Notes under the pieces: generated by a model | What the model was told of the DNA's origin: nothing | Seen by the model: only the letters and a program-made list of their open reading frames with translations | Database searches by the model: none | Shown here: positions 26,509-36,246 of the stretch, in pieces | How the letters are laid out: the number at the start of each line of letters is the position of its first letter | How positions within the stretch are numbered: the first letter of the stretch is position 1 | Source: Candidatus Francisella endociliophora | GTDB lineage: Bacteria > Pseudomonadota > Gammaproteobacteria > Francisellales > Francisellaceae | Length of the DNA stretch: 64,000 nucleotides | NCBI RefSeq assembly: GCF_000764555.1 | Contig: NZ_CP009574.1 | Span: forward strand, 310,001 to 374,000 | Direction of reading: 5' to 3' | Program-made: the position numbers and the translations under genes

Positions 26509-27198
26509 ATGACAAACATTATTTATTCTATTATAGCAACCGTAATTGGTGGTATCATCGTATATCTAATTCAAACAAAACTTAGCACTCTCAAAAAAGA
26601 AAAAGAAACTAAACTTACTAAACGAAAAACCATATATTTTGATTTAGATGCAACTATTAGTTTTGGAGAAAAAGATCATAATAGTATAAAGCGAGAATAT
26701 TTCTCTAATTTGGGTATAGATGATGAGTTTATTTATAGCTTTCATAGACTAGTAACTTCCTATGAAAAGTTCAACAATAATCATCGGTATGTTAACTGTA
26801 AACAATTATCATCTAAAGAAATACCCTTTGATGATTTATTTATTGATGTTAAAGATTTATCTAATGAATATTTTGAGCAACAATTACAAAACCAAAAATA
26901 TCTTGTATATAAAGGGGAAGCAAAAATAATTAATCCTCCAAATAGTAATCCTTGGATAGAAATAGTTGCTGAAAAAATTTCAGAACAAAAAAATATTTGT
27001 TTTTATATTTCAAGAAACGATCTAATTAAAGACTCTAAATTAACACCCCTTAAAAACTTAATAAATAAACAGACTAAAGAAACATTCTATGTATATATTT
27101 TAGGACAGATTAAAAAATCGAATAACACTGATAATTATTATATTCAACCCTATAATAAAAATTTGAGATTTATAAGTATTCCAAATTATAAAAGCTAA
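26509..27198 (+). CDS. Single-span membrane protein of unknown function
   Basis: Encodes 229 residues from the ATG at 26509, 4 nt after the preceding stop; an upstream TTG in frame is less likely. One N-terminal helix (about 3-22, IIYSIIATVIGGIIVYL) is followed by a Lys-rich stretch and a soluble domain beginning TIYFDLDATISF. The DxDxT look of FDLDATI is suggestive of HAD phosphatases, but the rest of the HAD motifs are not apparent, so I do not assign that family. It ends 2 nt before the convergent T6SS operon. Confidence 0.65.
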   Translation: MTNIIYSIIATVIGGIIVYLIQTKLSTLKKEKETKLTKRKTIYFDLDATISFGEKDHNSIKREYFSNLGIDDEFIYSFHRLVTSYEKFNNNHRYVNCKQLSSKEIPFDDLFIDVKDLSNEYFEQQLQNQKYLVYKGEAKIINPPNSNPWIEIVAEKISEQKNICFYISRNDLIKDSKLTPLKNLINKQTKETFYVYILGQIKKSNNTDNYYIQPYNKNLRFISIPNYKS

Positions 27199-27200
27199 GC

Positions 27201-28418
27201 TTATTTTATAAGGTCTTTATCAGTTAAAGCTTTTATTTGTGCTTGAGAAGTTTTCTTAAGCTGACTCTCATCAAAGTTTTTTGGTAAATTTGCATAAGCA
27301 TAGATTAACTTATCTAGTGTACAATTTTGTATAGAACTACCAACTATAAAATCTGTACCTGTACAATTAGCTTGTGCTAAATCACAGTCCATAAATTTGC
27401 AATTGGCAAATATTCCTGTAGCAAAGTTATCACCTATTCCATTAACTCCTGTGAAATCAGTATCATGCATTTCTACTTTACTAAAATCATTCTTTAGAAA
27501 CTGAGAGTTTTGTACCTCACTATCTTTCCATTCACTATCGCCAAAGTTACATTGTTGGATATTTTCGTTATATAATGTGGTCTTATATATACTATTACCA
27601 TTTGCAAAACCAACTTTTAGCCATAAGTTATTACTTAAACTACTATCTTCAATTTGGCTAGCAAAAAATGTAACTTTTAAAAATGAGTTATTTGATAAAG
27701 TTGATGAACGTATTATCATCCCACTAAATTGGCTCTTATTAAATTCTGTTTGAGAGATAGTAGCGTTTATTATATCTCCTCTAAACCACATCTCTTTATT
27801 AAACTTAGACTCCATAATCTTACAATCATATAGATCTGTAGTATGCAGCTGTGTACTTACAAAACTACATTTAGTAAAAGTACAGTTCTTAAATACAACA
27901 TTTTTTATAGTCGCTTTATCAAAGTTCACATTATCAAACTGACAATTATTAAACTCACTTTGTCCAATTTGAGTAGCGTTAAACTGAGTATTTGTAAAAG
28001 TACAATTATCGTACTTTCCACCAACTATCTTTGCCCTAGCAAATTTTGCATCTGAAAAATCTGCACTAGTATATTTATTTGAAACAATCGCACTATCTTC
28101 TGCGATTAAACTAGAAAAATCTGTATCTTGATGATCTATTGTATCTATAGTTTTATCTTGCCAGTCTTTATTGAGTTTTTTAACTTTATCTAATAAAGAA
28201 TCATAAGCAGGTTTTGTCCATAACTTATCATATACAAAACTGTTAATGCTACATAGCTCTACAGGATATTCTAATATCTCATCTACCATATCAGGACCTA
28301 AAGGTACATTATATAACTCAGGCTCTGGACCATATTCACCTTCATGATCTATCTCTTGAACCGTTGGTATATTTGCAACATATTCATCTAATGGACGTGT
28401 ATTTTGCTCTTCTGCCAT
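27201..28418 (-). CDS. Pentapeptide-repeat protein at the end of the T6SS operon
   Basis: Encodes 405 residues. After an acidic N-terminus of about 100 residues, repeats of the form xFxxx occur from about 115 to 370 (for example FSDAKFARAKI, CTFTNTQFNA, DFSKVEMHDTDF), predicting a right-handed quadrilateral beta-helix. No signal peptide. Pentapeptide proteins are commonly encoded with DUF2169 proteins in T6SS clusters, where they are thought to help load or form part of the spike cargo. It lies 11 nt after the DUF2169 gene and is the last gene of the minus-strand operon. Confidence 0.85.
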   Translation of the reverse strand: MAEEQNTRPLDEYVANIPTVQEIDHEGEYGPEPELYNVPLGPDMVDEILEYPVELCSINSFVYDKLWTKPAYDSLLDKVKKLNKDWQDKTIDTIDHQDTDFSSLIAEDSAIVSNKYTSADFSDAKFARAKIVGGKYDNCTFTNTQFNATQIGQSEFNNCQFDNVNFDKATIKNVVFKNCTFTKCSFVSTQLHTTDLYDCKIMESKFNKEMWFRGDIINATISQTEFNKSQFSGMIIRSSTLSNNSFLKVTFFASQIEDSSLSNNLWLKVGFANGNSIYKTTLYNENIQQCNFGDSEWKDSEVQNSQFLKNDFSKVEMHDTDFTGVNGIGDNFATGIFANCKFMDCDLAQANCTGTDFIVGSSIQNCTLDKLIYAYANLPKNFDESQLKKTSQAQIKALTDKDLIK

Positions 28419-28429
28419 ATCAAAAACCT

Positions 28430-29506
28430 CTAAATATTCTCTTCTTCATTCTGCATAGAAATAGGTAGCAAATCATTTTCTCTCAGACCAGTAGTACTAG
28501 GACTTAATTCTCTCTCATCCATTGACTTAACATTATCAGAATATAAATGTGGATCATTAAGATCATTTAGTTGAATCATTGCCGTATCATATTCATCTGC
28601 TATAGTTATCGAGTTTGTCTCAAATACAAACCTTGTAACAACAACACCCACCCCTAGGGTAGGTAATAAAACTAGAGTATCAACGTTACCCTCATGTTGC
28701 TTATGAGTACCAGAGTTATCTTTAGTAAAGATATTTGCTTTATATTTTGGTAGTCTACCTTTTATCTCACCATTACCAAAACCAATCAACTTATACTCTG
28801 TCTTGGCATTTAAGCTATCCAACCATTGATCTGGTGAACTCATCATAAAATATTTTTGATCCATAGCTTTAGGGAAACATGGCGTGGCTGCCATAGACTT
28901 CTGCTCAGACTTACTATATTTGCCTAAGTGAACTTTGCGAGAACCACATAAAACATGCTTACCTGATAGTCCTGCTGGTTCAATATTTTTATCCACCGGA
29001 GTTCTTACTTGATTTGATTTATACTCAAACATTGGCAACTCTAAGCTCATCTTTTTACCAAAATAACCCTGACCAGTTGGGTTTTTTGCATACTCTGGAC
29101 TACCATAAGCTTTTGTATAGCTAAGAGGTACGACATCTGTAGAGTCGACCTGCTCTACTATATAACCAATACCACTCTTTTGCCAAACTCTTTTAGGTTG
29201 TTGAATAATCTTTTTAGTCTTACCACCAACTGTTACTGTAAGCTCTTTCGGTTCATTAACAGGTGGGAGATTTGCATATACTAAATACTCTGGATGAGGT
29301 TTATCATACCCCTCATCATAGCCTGTGTTTTGCTCTGCTAAAAGTTTGTTTAGTACCATACTCAACTTATTAATAGGTACTAAGCTCTCTGGATTATTTA
29401 ATTCAAATCCATAACTAACTGCTAAAATATGCTTAAATTTACCACTCTTACTATCATAGTAAACATTTGGTTGTGCATGTGCATAGCTTGATATGAATTG
29501 TTGCAT
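28430..29506 (-). CDS. DUF2169 T6SS accessory protein
   Basis: Encodes 358 residues. The segment AYGSPEYAKNPTGQGYFGKK (about 147-166) followed by LPMFE is the hallmark of DUF2169, a family found with VgrG, PAAR-like and pentapeptide proteins and believed to act as a cytoplasmic adaptor that loads effectors onto the spike. It is 4 nt downstream of tssG and 11 nt upstream of the pentapeptide gene, so the three are co-transcribed. Given the other spike accessories (DUF3540-like at 48873), a complete loading module seems present but split across the cluster. Confidence 0.85.
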   Translation of the reverse strand: MQQFISSYAHAQPNVYYDSKSGKFKHILAVSYGFELNNPESLVPINKLSMVLNKLLAEQNTGYDEGYDKPHPEYLVYANLPPVNEPKELTVTVGGKTKKIIQQPKRVWQKSGIGYIVEQVDSTDVVPLSYTKAYGSPEYAKNPTGQGYFGKKMSLELPMFEYKSNQVRTPVDKNIEPAGLSGKHVLCGSRKVHLGKYSKSEQKSMAATPCFPKAMDQKYFMMSSPDQWLDSLNAKTEYKLIGFGNGEIKGRLPKYKANIFTKDNSGTHKQHEGNVDTLVLLPTLGVGVVVTRFVFETNSITIADEYDTAMIQLNDLNDPHLYSDNVKSMDERELSPSTTGLRENDLLPISMQNEEENI

Positions 29507-29510
29507 AAGG

Positions 29511-30461
29511 CTATATTCCTTCTAAGTAAATTGTCTGTGGTCGTCTTTTTTCTGTAGCAATAGTAGTCCAACCTAAATAGACATTATCTTGAGATAAGAT
29601 CATCGGTATATTTTCAGGTAAATGTAGTGAAATAGAATATATAACATGCTTAGGTAACAAAAAGCGTATTAACTTATTTAAAACAGCATTTTTATTACCA
29701 TTAGGTAAGAAATCATCTGCCTTTTGCAAATATATATGGAACCTACAACTATTTTGAATATCTATAGTTTGATCACCTAAAACAAAACCTCCATCAAAAC
29801 CACTATTCTTCTCAGAGAGTTTAGTGAGATTTTTATCCTGCAGTCTAATAGTTCTAGGGGTAAAATTCTCAATGTTAACTTTATCAAAGTCAAAAAATAC
29901 TTCTATCAATTTAGCAATATTATTAGCTGATAACTTACTTCCAAATAGTAAAGCAGAGCTTTTCATCAAACGATAAAAAACTTGCTTATCATCACTATAG
30001 ATCTGAAGCGCTAAACCTAAAATATTAGGCCAAATATCTTTTATAATACTGTTATTTCTAGCTAAAACATTCTTTTTAAGTAAACTATCAACCAATAACT
30101 CTATAAGACGATTATTAAAGAAATTATAAAAATCATCAAGCTCAAAGCTATCGCTATTTATATCATGTACTACTTGTTCATGTAAGTTTAGAGGTAAAGG
30201 ACTATTTACACTTTGTAACCCAAAGAAGTTAATAGACACTAAAAGGTTTATTTTGCCATCCTCTTCTTGCCAAGTTATATCCTGAACCTCTCGAGCTGGA
30301 AAAGCTAAACTCGCGCTACATTTGTAATTAATTTTTAGGCTATTATTTGATTGTGCCTGTATTAGGAGTAACTTTTTGACAACCACTTCTAGAGACTTAT
30401 CTAGATATTTGTTTTTTAGTTGATCTAACTGATCTAGCAAATAACTATCTAGTTTAGACAT
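29511..30461 (-). CDS. tssG: TssG, T6SS baseplate subunit
   Basis: Encodes 316 residues from the ATG at 30461, with a GGAG site 8 nt upstream; a GTG at 30470 is possible. The TssG hallmark is the segment FFGLQSVNSPLPLNLHEQV near 80-98, matching the family's FGL...GPLPLHLTE motif. TssG joins TssE, TssF and TssK to form the baseplate wedge around VgrG. It overlaps the tssF 3' end by 13 nt, implying coupled translation. Confidence 0.92.
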   Translation of the reverse strand: MSKLDSYLLDQLDQLKNKYLDKSLEVVVKKLLLIQAQSNNSLKINYKCSASLAFPAREVQDITWQEEDGKINLLVSINFFGLQSVNSPLPLNLHEQVVHDINSDSFELDDFYNFFNNRLIELLVDSLLKKNVLARNNSIIKDIWPNILGLALQIYSDDKQVFYRLMKSSALLFGSKLSANNIAKLIEVFFDFDKVNIENFTPRTIRLQDKNLTKLSEKNSGFDGGFVLGDQTIDIQNSCRFHIYLQKADDFLPNGNKNAVLNKLIRFLLPKHVIYSISLHLPENIPMILSQDNVYLGWTTIATEKRRPQTIYLEGI

Positions 30462-32140
30462 GCTTGCCACTCCATCACAGCACCTTTTTCCATCCCTACA
30501 ATTTTTAACCTATTATAACTATTAACATCTGCCAAGCTGCTATAGATTTTATTTAGGATAGAGCCAAAAAGGTATAGATCCCCTTCATTAAGGAAGCTCT
30601 GCTCATTAATAGTCAACTCAATTACATTTCCGCGAATTACCCTGCCCTTATGATACTCTTGCTCTATTTCTAAATTAACTCTCTTGATCGCATTACAAAC
30701 TTTTTGAGTTAGAGATTTTTGCTGGCTTTTTCTATACAGCTGAATATCATTAAATAGGACTATCAGTTGTCTAAGTGCCTCTACGTTATTTAGGTTATTC
30801 AACCGCACTGAGAAATAATTAAGTAACTGCCATAAATTACTATCTGCAAAATCAGGAATAATTGGTGCTGTCACATGAGTTATATTCTTATATGTATATG
30901 ATAACTTATTTGAAGTTGAGCAAATATCTCCCTCAGATACGATCTCATGTGTGTTTAGACAAAAGCTTTCTCCCTCTATAGAGATATAAGAATCATCTAA
31001 AACATTACTCTCAAAATTTAGGTTAAACTCAGGAGATCCATTAATAGCATTATTAATAATTAGCTGTTTATATAATGGTTTATCATTAAAAGCGCTCTCA
31101 AAGTCATTCCATAAATGTATTTGTTGTCTTCTAGAAGAGTTTTTACTAAGACTACTGACTTTTGTTAATCTACAAATGGCCTTATTACTACTATCATCTA
31201 ATCTCAACTTATGATTTTTATATTTACTATTGTAATGAATTGGCGCTATTGATGCTTTTTCTATATTTATGATTGGTGTTGTATATAACTCGAAGTTTTT
31301 CATCGTCATAGGTATATACTCAATACCATCTAACTCTATGGTTATTCTAAGCTTAAACTTTCTTATATCTTGTATTTTAAAATTTTTATCTCTTGTGATT
31401 TGTAGATTTACATAATTAAATAAATCAGGATACCTAAAGTAATGCGTAATCAATCTAAAGATATCTGGCTGAGTATTTTCAACACTCACCATATTTAACA
31501 AATCTCCTTCTGTCATACTAGCATCAAAGGAGTTAATCTTTTTGTTATTAGAGTCTAAAAGATCTAATTTTATGATTTTTTTCTTCAATAAATAAGCAAT
31601 TAAAAGACTTGTAGACTGATTCCCTACAATATATAAAGGCAACTTAATATCCTCAAAGTCAAATAAAGACATTTGATAATCTGTATTAAACTCTAAATCT
31701 ACTATTTCTTTGTTATTATATAGATCTGATTTCACTCCAACCAAATTGATAGGATAAATATCAACATCTGTGAAAGTTCGAAAGCTTAGATTTGCCTCTT
31801 TATATTTGCCAGATATTAATTTACCTGCTGGCATAGTCATTTTGTCTTCTTTGGGCTTATCATTTAATCCAAATTTGAGTATTGATACAGATGGATATGG
31901 CTGCAAAAATTTAGGCCATATTGTCTGTAAAATGTTTTGAGATAGTTCTGGTATACCATCATCTATGCGTTTTTGCACCTTTGCAGTCAAAAAAGCAAAT
32001 GCTTCTATCATTCTTTCAACATCTTGATCTTGAGAATGATTCTCTAAAAAAGGAGCTATATTTGGAAAATTTTTAGCATATTCTTTAGCTGTATTCCTTA
32101 TATGAATTAGCTCTTTTTCATAAACATCTTGAAAGCTCAC
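30449..32140 (-). CDS. tssF: TssF, T6SS baseplate subunit
   Basis: Encodes 563 residues, close to the usual length of about 600. The N-terminus MSFQDVYEKELIHIRNTAKE and the motif DQDVERMIEAFAFLTAKVQ followed by PELSQNILQ and WPKFLQPYPS are characteristic of TssF (VasA, ImpG). TssF forms a heterotrimer with TssG in the baseplate. Its start codon shares position 32140 with the end of tssE, a one-base overlap of genes in one operon. Confidence 0.95.
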   Translation of the reverse strand: MSFQDVYEKELIHIRNTAKEYAKNFPNIAPFLENHSQDQDVERMIEAFAFLTAKVQKRIDDGIPELSQNILQTIWPKFLQPYPSVSILKFGLNDKPKEDKMTMPAGKLISGKYKEANLSFRTFTDVDIYPINLVGVKSDLYNNKEIVDLEFNTDYQMSLFDFEDIKLPLYIVGNQSTSLLIAYLLKKKIIKLDLLDSNNKKINSFDASMTEGDLLNMVSVENTQPDIFRLITHYFRYPDLFNYVNLQITRDKNFKIQDIRKFKLRITIELDGIEYIPMTMKNFELYTTPIINIEKASIAPIHYNSKYKNHKLRLDDSSNKAICRLTKVSSLSKNSSRRQQIHLWNDFESAFNDKPLYKQLIINNAINGSPEFNLNFESNVLDDSYISIEGESFCLNTHEIVSEGDICSTSNKLSYTYKNITHVTAPIIPDFADSNLWQLLNYFSVRLNNLNNVEALRQLIVLFNDIQLYRKSQQKSLTQKVCNAIKRVNLEIEQEYHKGRVIRGNVIELTINEQSFLNEGDLYLFGSILNKIYSSLADVNSYNRLKIVGMEKGAVMEWQACLN

Positions 32141-32550
32141 TAACTCCTCCTTACCATAACTCTTCCAGTATCAGTCATCACAGTCTGATACTCGATATAG
32201 TGCTTTTTATTTTGATAATATACATAACCCTCTAATGCAAAAAGTATTTGACCAGGATTTTTTTTGGAATCCACTATTGTCTTTATACCTTTTACTTGCA
32301 TTCTTTTTTCATATTTATTTACAACTTTTATTATTTCTTTTTCTAAGATTGATAACTCTTGATAGACATTATGAGTTACACCATTAAAATCAGGTAATCC
32401 ATAGTCTAAACCAAGTAATGTTGATCCTTGCTTAGAGTTTAATAAGAGTTCTAAATTATTAGAGATTTGAAATAGCAAGTCATCAAAACTTGCTTCAGTA
32501 TAAGAAAAATCTTGAGATTTGATACGGTCAAACAAACTTTTAACATGCAT
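32140..32550 (-). CDS. tssE: TssE, gp25-like baseplate subunit
   Basis: Encodes 136 residues, the normal size. The motif GLDYGLPDFNG (about 47-57) and the conserved glutamate region LEKEIIKVVNKYEKRM match the gp25-like lysozyme-fold family, which nucleates the sheath on the baseplate. It lies between tssC and tssF, 23 nt after tssC, in a canonical B-C-E-F-G order. Confidence 0.93.
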   Translation of the reverse strand: MHVKSLFDRIKSQDFSYTEASFDDLLFQISNNLELLLNSKQGSTLLGLDYGLPDFNGVTHNVYQELSILEKEIIKVVNKYEKRMQVKGIKTIVDSKKNPGQILFALEGYVYYQNKKHYIEYQTVMTDTGRVMVRRS

Positions 32551-32573
32551 ATCAAACCCCTATTTATAAGTTT

Positions 32574-34031
32574 TTATTTTTGCTCATCTAGGCGACCAAC
32601 CAAAGATAATGTCACATCAGCACCTTGATATTTGAAGTGAGGACGTACTAGAATCTTAACTGAGTACCAACCTGCATTACCTGGGACATCTGCAACTTCA
32701 ACTTTAGCTTCTCTTAGAGGTTTTCTACTACGAATTTCAGCTGTTGGATTATCTTGATTAGCAACATATTGAGATAACCAATCATTTAACTCTCTAGCAA
32801 GATCAGAAGCATCTTTCCAACTACCTAGTTGTTCCCTCTGCATAACTTTAATATAGTGAGCTATTCTAGAAATTACAAACATATACGGTAGTTGTGTACC
32901 AAGTCTATGATTAAGCTCAGCTGCTTTACCTTCCTCAGAAATGCCAAATGTCTTGACTCTTTGAGGAGAGTTTGCAGAGAAGAACGCAGCATTATCACTA
33001 CCTTTTCTATATGCTAGAGGAATAAAACCAAATTCAGAAAGCTCGTACTCCATACGATCTGACACAAGAGTCTCTGTAGGAATCTTTGTCTCAATATCTC
33101 CCATAGACTCAAAGTTGTGTATAGGCAGATCTTCAACAGCACCACCACTAGTTGGACCAATAATGTTTGGTGACCAACGATATTTAGCAAAACTCTCTGT
33201 AATCCTAGTTGCAAAAGCAAAAGCTGTATTACCCCAGCTATAATCATTATGCTCTTTTACAGTTTCTTTATAATTAAATGATTTGATAGGTCTTTCTTCA
33301 GGATCATAAGGTTCTCTTAATAAGAACTTAGGCATTGTAAGACCTACATATTTAGCATCTTCTGTATCTCTGAATGCATTCCATTTAATGTAAGATTTTT
33401 GCTCAAATAGAGATGTTAAATCTTTAATAGATGATAATTCTGTAACATCATTAACACCAAACATCTTCGGAGATACTGCTGATATAAATGGTGCATGAGA
33501 AATAGAGCCAACAGCTGCAGCATTTTGTAGTAACTTAACATCTGGAGTTGAGTGTGAGAATTCATAGTTTGCGATCACAGCACCATACGGTTCACCACCG
33601 AATTGGCCATATTCTTGAGTATACACTCTTTTATAAAAACCAGACTCACTTATTTCAGCTGCATCTTCAAAATCATCCATCAAATCTTGTTTTGATAGAT
33701 TCATCATTTCTATACGAGTATTTTCTCTAAAATCAGTACGATTTACTGCAAAATGTAAACCTCTCCATGCAGATTCTAACTGCTGGAATTTTTCATTATG
33801 CAAGATTTCATCAACCTGCTTACTAAGCTTATCATCAATCTCAGCAATAAACTTATCAATCAATGAACGATCAACTTTTTCTTCATCATCTTGATGCTTT
33901 ACGATTTCACCTAATAATGCAGTTAATCCTAATTTTGTCTCATCTCGCTGCTCAGAATCACTACTATCATAAGACACATCTTCCAGTAAGCTCTCTAGCA
34001 AAGAACCTTCTTGATTTTGTTGTGTAGACAT
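32574..34031 (-). CDS. tssC: TssC (VipB), large sheath subunit
   Basis: Encodes 485 residues, the standard length. Family landmarks include LESAWRGLHFAVNRTD near 85, YGAVIANYEFSH, ISAVSPKMFG and the LREPYDPEERP segment. TssC pairs with TssB to form the contractile sheath around the Hcp tube and carries the ClpV-binding surface near its N-terminus in the complex. An AGGGAGAA site precedes the ATG and it lies 29 nt after tssB. Confidence 0.97.
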   Translation of the reverse strand: MSTQQNQEGSLLESLLEDVSYDSSDSEQRDETKLGLTALLGEIVKHQDDEEKVDRSLIDKFIAEIDDKLSKQVDEILHNEKFQQLESAWRGLHFAVNRTDFRENTRIEMMNLSKQDLMDDFEDAAEISESGFYKRVYTQEYGQFGGEPYGAVIANYEFSHSTPDVKLLQNAAAVGSISHAPFISAVSPKMFGVNDVTELSSIKDLTSLFEQKSYIKWNAFRDTEDAKYVGLTMPKFLLREPYDPEERPIKSFNYKETVKEHNDYSWGNTAFAFATRITESFAKYRWSPNIIGPTSGGAVEDLPIHNFESMGDIETKIPTETLVSDRMEYELSEFGFIPLAYRKGSDNAAFFSANSPQRVKTFGISEEGKAAELNHRLGTQLPYMFVISRIAHYIKVMQREQLGSWKDASDLARELNDWLSQYVANQDNPTAEIRSRKPLREAKVEVADVPGNAGWYSVKILVRPHFKYQGADVTLSLVGRLDEQK

Positions 34032-34060
34032 TATTTAAATTCTCCCTAATTAATAAAAAA

Positions 34061-34573
34061 CTACTTTTCAATATCTTTTGAATCTATACCTAACTCTTGG
34101 CACAACTTCTCTAACGATTCTTTATCTTTAACTAAGTTTTGTAACTTTCTTCTAAATTTAGGTACATTGCCTAGAGGGCTTTTAAGTGCTACAAGAGCTT
34201 CTCTTAATTGCTTTAATTTTTTAAGCTCTTCTACCTGATCAACAATAGCATCAGGATCAAAATCTTTCATAGAGTTAAACTTCAAGTTGATTGCAACATC
34301 TGAATCTTCTTGATCTTCATCTAGCTTATTCTTTACAGCCATATCTAAAGATACATTGTAACTTTTTAAAACGCTGTCAAAGTTGTTTTTATTAATATTT
34401 ACAGCTTTTCTATCCTCAACAGAAGTTTCATCTTCTCTTTGAGTAAAATCACCAACTGCTAAAAGCTTTAATGGTAACTCTTTTTCCTCTGTTTTATCAC
34501 CATGGCTGCGATATTTAATATTAATTCTTTCCTTTGGTGCAACACTTCCTTCTTTTGATATACCTTTTGCCAT
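34061..34573 (-). CDS. tssB: TssB (VipA), small sheath subunit
   Basis: Encodes 170 residues from the ATG at 34573, where AAGGAG stands 7 nt upstream; the GTG two codons earlier is less likely. Landmarks are the N-terminal RINIKYRS strand, LPLKLLAVGDFTQRED and the C-terminal RRKLQNLV. TssB forms the sheath protomer with TssC. The gap to tssA upstream (about 74 nt) is longer than elsewhere in the operon. Confidence 0.96.
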   Translation of the reverse strand: MAKGISKEGSVAPKERINIKYRSHGDKTEEKELPLKLLAVGDFTQREDETSVEDRKAVNINKNNFDSVLKSYNVSLDMAVKNKLDEDQEDSDVAINLKFNSMKDFDPDAIVDQVEELKKLKQLREALVALKSPLGNVPKFRRKLQNLVKDKESLEKLCQELGIDSKDIEK

Positions 34574-34647
34574 ATACACACTCCTTTAAAGTTAAATTTG
34601 CATCTTCCTAATTTAGATTATAAGTTAATTAATATACTTCTAAAAGC

Positions 34648-36237
34648 TTATAAATCAATTTTTTTCATTATATCTTCATTTCTTTTAATTAAGGCCTTAT
34701 TATCAGTCTCATTTATATGTTCATTATACAAACTCGTTAAACTTCTAAAAACTTGCCTCAACTTACTGTTCTCCCTAATTAGTCCAATAATTAAGGCATC
34801 ATCATTCACTGACTGCTCTATAATACTAATCTTAGAACTTACGCTTAGATTCTTGTTATTACAGATTTGTAATAGGTAGCTCATTTTTAAGTTTAATGAT
34901 TTTGCACTTTTAACATATTCAAGAATTTTTAAATGTTGTGTTTCTATATCAAAGTTTTCTATATACTCATCAAACCTATGATTAAACACTACTATATCAT
35001 CAAATATTTGAGTAAATACCCAATCATATATATATTCTGGAATACACTGTCTTTCAACATAGCTTAATTCAAATAAATCCTGACATTCGTTTAACAACAG
35101 ACTTAAATCACTAACTATAGCTTTTCTAAATGTCATACATGATAAATCATTAAGTCTCATTTGAAGATCATCTAAAGCTTTTAAAATATACATTTGTATA
35201 TCTATTAAAAAAGGATTTTTTATAAATAATCTTTCAAGCTCTGCAATTCTAGCAAGAGGATCTGCAATACATAATATCTGATTTAAATCTGCAAAATCTG
35301 CCGATATAACCATCTGAGGAATTTCATCAACTAAAGAATCATAATATAGAGTATTCCACAAAACTTTTCTTGATTGTGTCATCAGTGAAAACAATGCTTG
35401 TTGATCATCTTTACAAAAAGCCAATCTATCCAGCAACTCAGAAACAATATATTCTCTAACACTAGACATATCCTGAATATTCAATTCTTGATGTGAAGAA
35501 TCTATGCTACCATGCTCATATTCTTCTTCCTCAAACTCTGACTCAAATTCTTGCTGTGCTGCTAATTCAGCTTCTTCTTGTTCTTTTTGTCTTTCTATCT
35601 CAGCTTGTTCTTCTTGTTCTTTTTTAAGACGCTCCTGCTCTTTTTGAGCTAGTATGCGTTTTTGTTCTTTAATTCTATCTTCATTCTCGATAGCATTTTT
35701 TGCATTAACAAACCAATCATATATATGCATTAAGGCTAATGTATCATCATTAGGATGAAATTCATTAAACCACTCAACAACAGCTTGCTTTGACTGTTCT
35801 ACATTATCTAAATCTTTTAACTGTAAATCTTGGGGATTTTTCTCTCTATAATCAGCAATGAACTTAACCATCCACATAACTAAATTAATTCGAGATTTTT
35901 TTCTCTTGCCATACGGCATTATATTATCTTTTTCCAAACTCAAAAGGTCTGAAAATATATATAACCCAGCAAGCAAACCAGCTATCTTATACTTTTGATA
36001 TAAAGCAACAACTACATAAGTAACTATCTTTATATGCTTTCCTTGAGTTGTTAAGACAGTCTTTCCCATATCCAAAATCAACTGCCAGTCAGGTGTCTCA
36101 GGAACAACACCTTGAAGCTTTTGGATTTCATTTTCAACTGCTTCAAACTCTTCAGTATATTGAATATCCTCAAGACTAAGAGGTTGCTCAACTTTTTGTG
36201 TTAAGTCTTTAATATAATTTTCTAAAAAACCTAGCAT
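34648..36237 (-). CDS. tssA: TssA, T6SS baseplate/cap protein
   Basis: Encodes 529 residues. The N-terminal ImpA domain (about 45-185) shows the PDWQLILDMGKTVL and KSRINLVMWMVKF segments of TssA. A Glu/Gln/Lys-rich coiled coil (about 185-245, RILAQKEQERLKKEQEEQ) connects it to a variable C-terminal half. TssA coordinates tube and sheath assembly and in some systems stays at the distal end. The long acidic coiled coil is unusual but compatible with a long TssA type. It follows tssM by 9 nt. Confidence 0.88.
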   Translation of the reverse strand: MLGFLENYIKDLTQKVEQPLSLEDIQYTEEFEAVENEIQKLQGVVPETPDWQLILDMGKTVLTTQGKHIKIVTYVVVALYQKYKIAGLLAGLYIFSDLLSLEKDNIMPYGKRKKSRINLVMWMVKFIADYREKNPQDLQLKDLDNVEQSKQAVVEWFNEFHPNDDTLALMHIYDWFVNAKNAIENEDRIKEQKRILAQKEQERLKKEQEEQAEIERQKEQEEAELAAQQEFESEFEEEEYEHGSIDSSHQELNIQDMSSVREYIVSELLDRLAFCKDDQQALFSLMTQSRKVLWNTLYYDSLVDEIPQMVISADFADLNQILCIADPLARIAELERLFIKNPFLIDIQMYILKALDDLQMRLNDLSCMTFRKAIVSDLSLLLNECQDLFELSYVERQCIPEYIYDWVFTQIFDDIVVFNHRFDEYIENFDIETQHLKILEYVKSAKSLNLKMSYLLQICNNKNLSVSSKISIIEQSVNDDALIIGLIRENSKLRQVFRSLTSLYNEHINETDNKALIKRNEDIMKKIDL

Positions 36238-36246
36238 ATGTCCCTC

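Noticed and set aside
26509-27198. HAD phosphatase from the FDLDATI segment
   Set aside because: Only the first motif is suggestive; later HAD motifs with conserved Lys and Asp pairs were not found.
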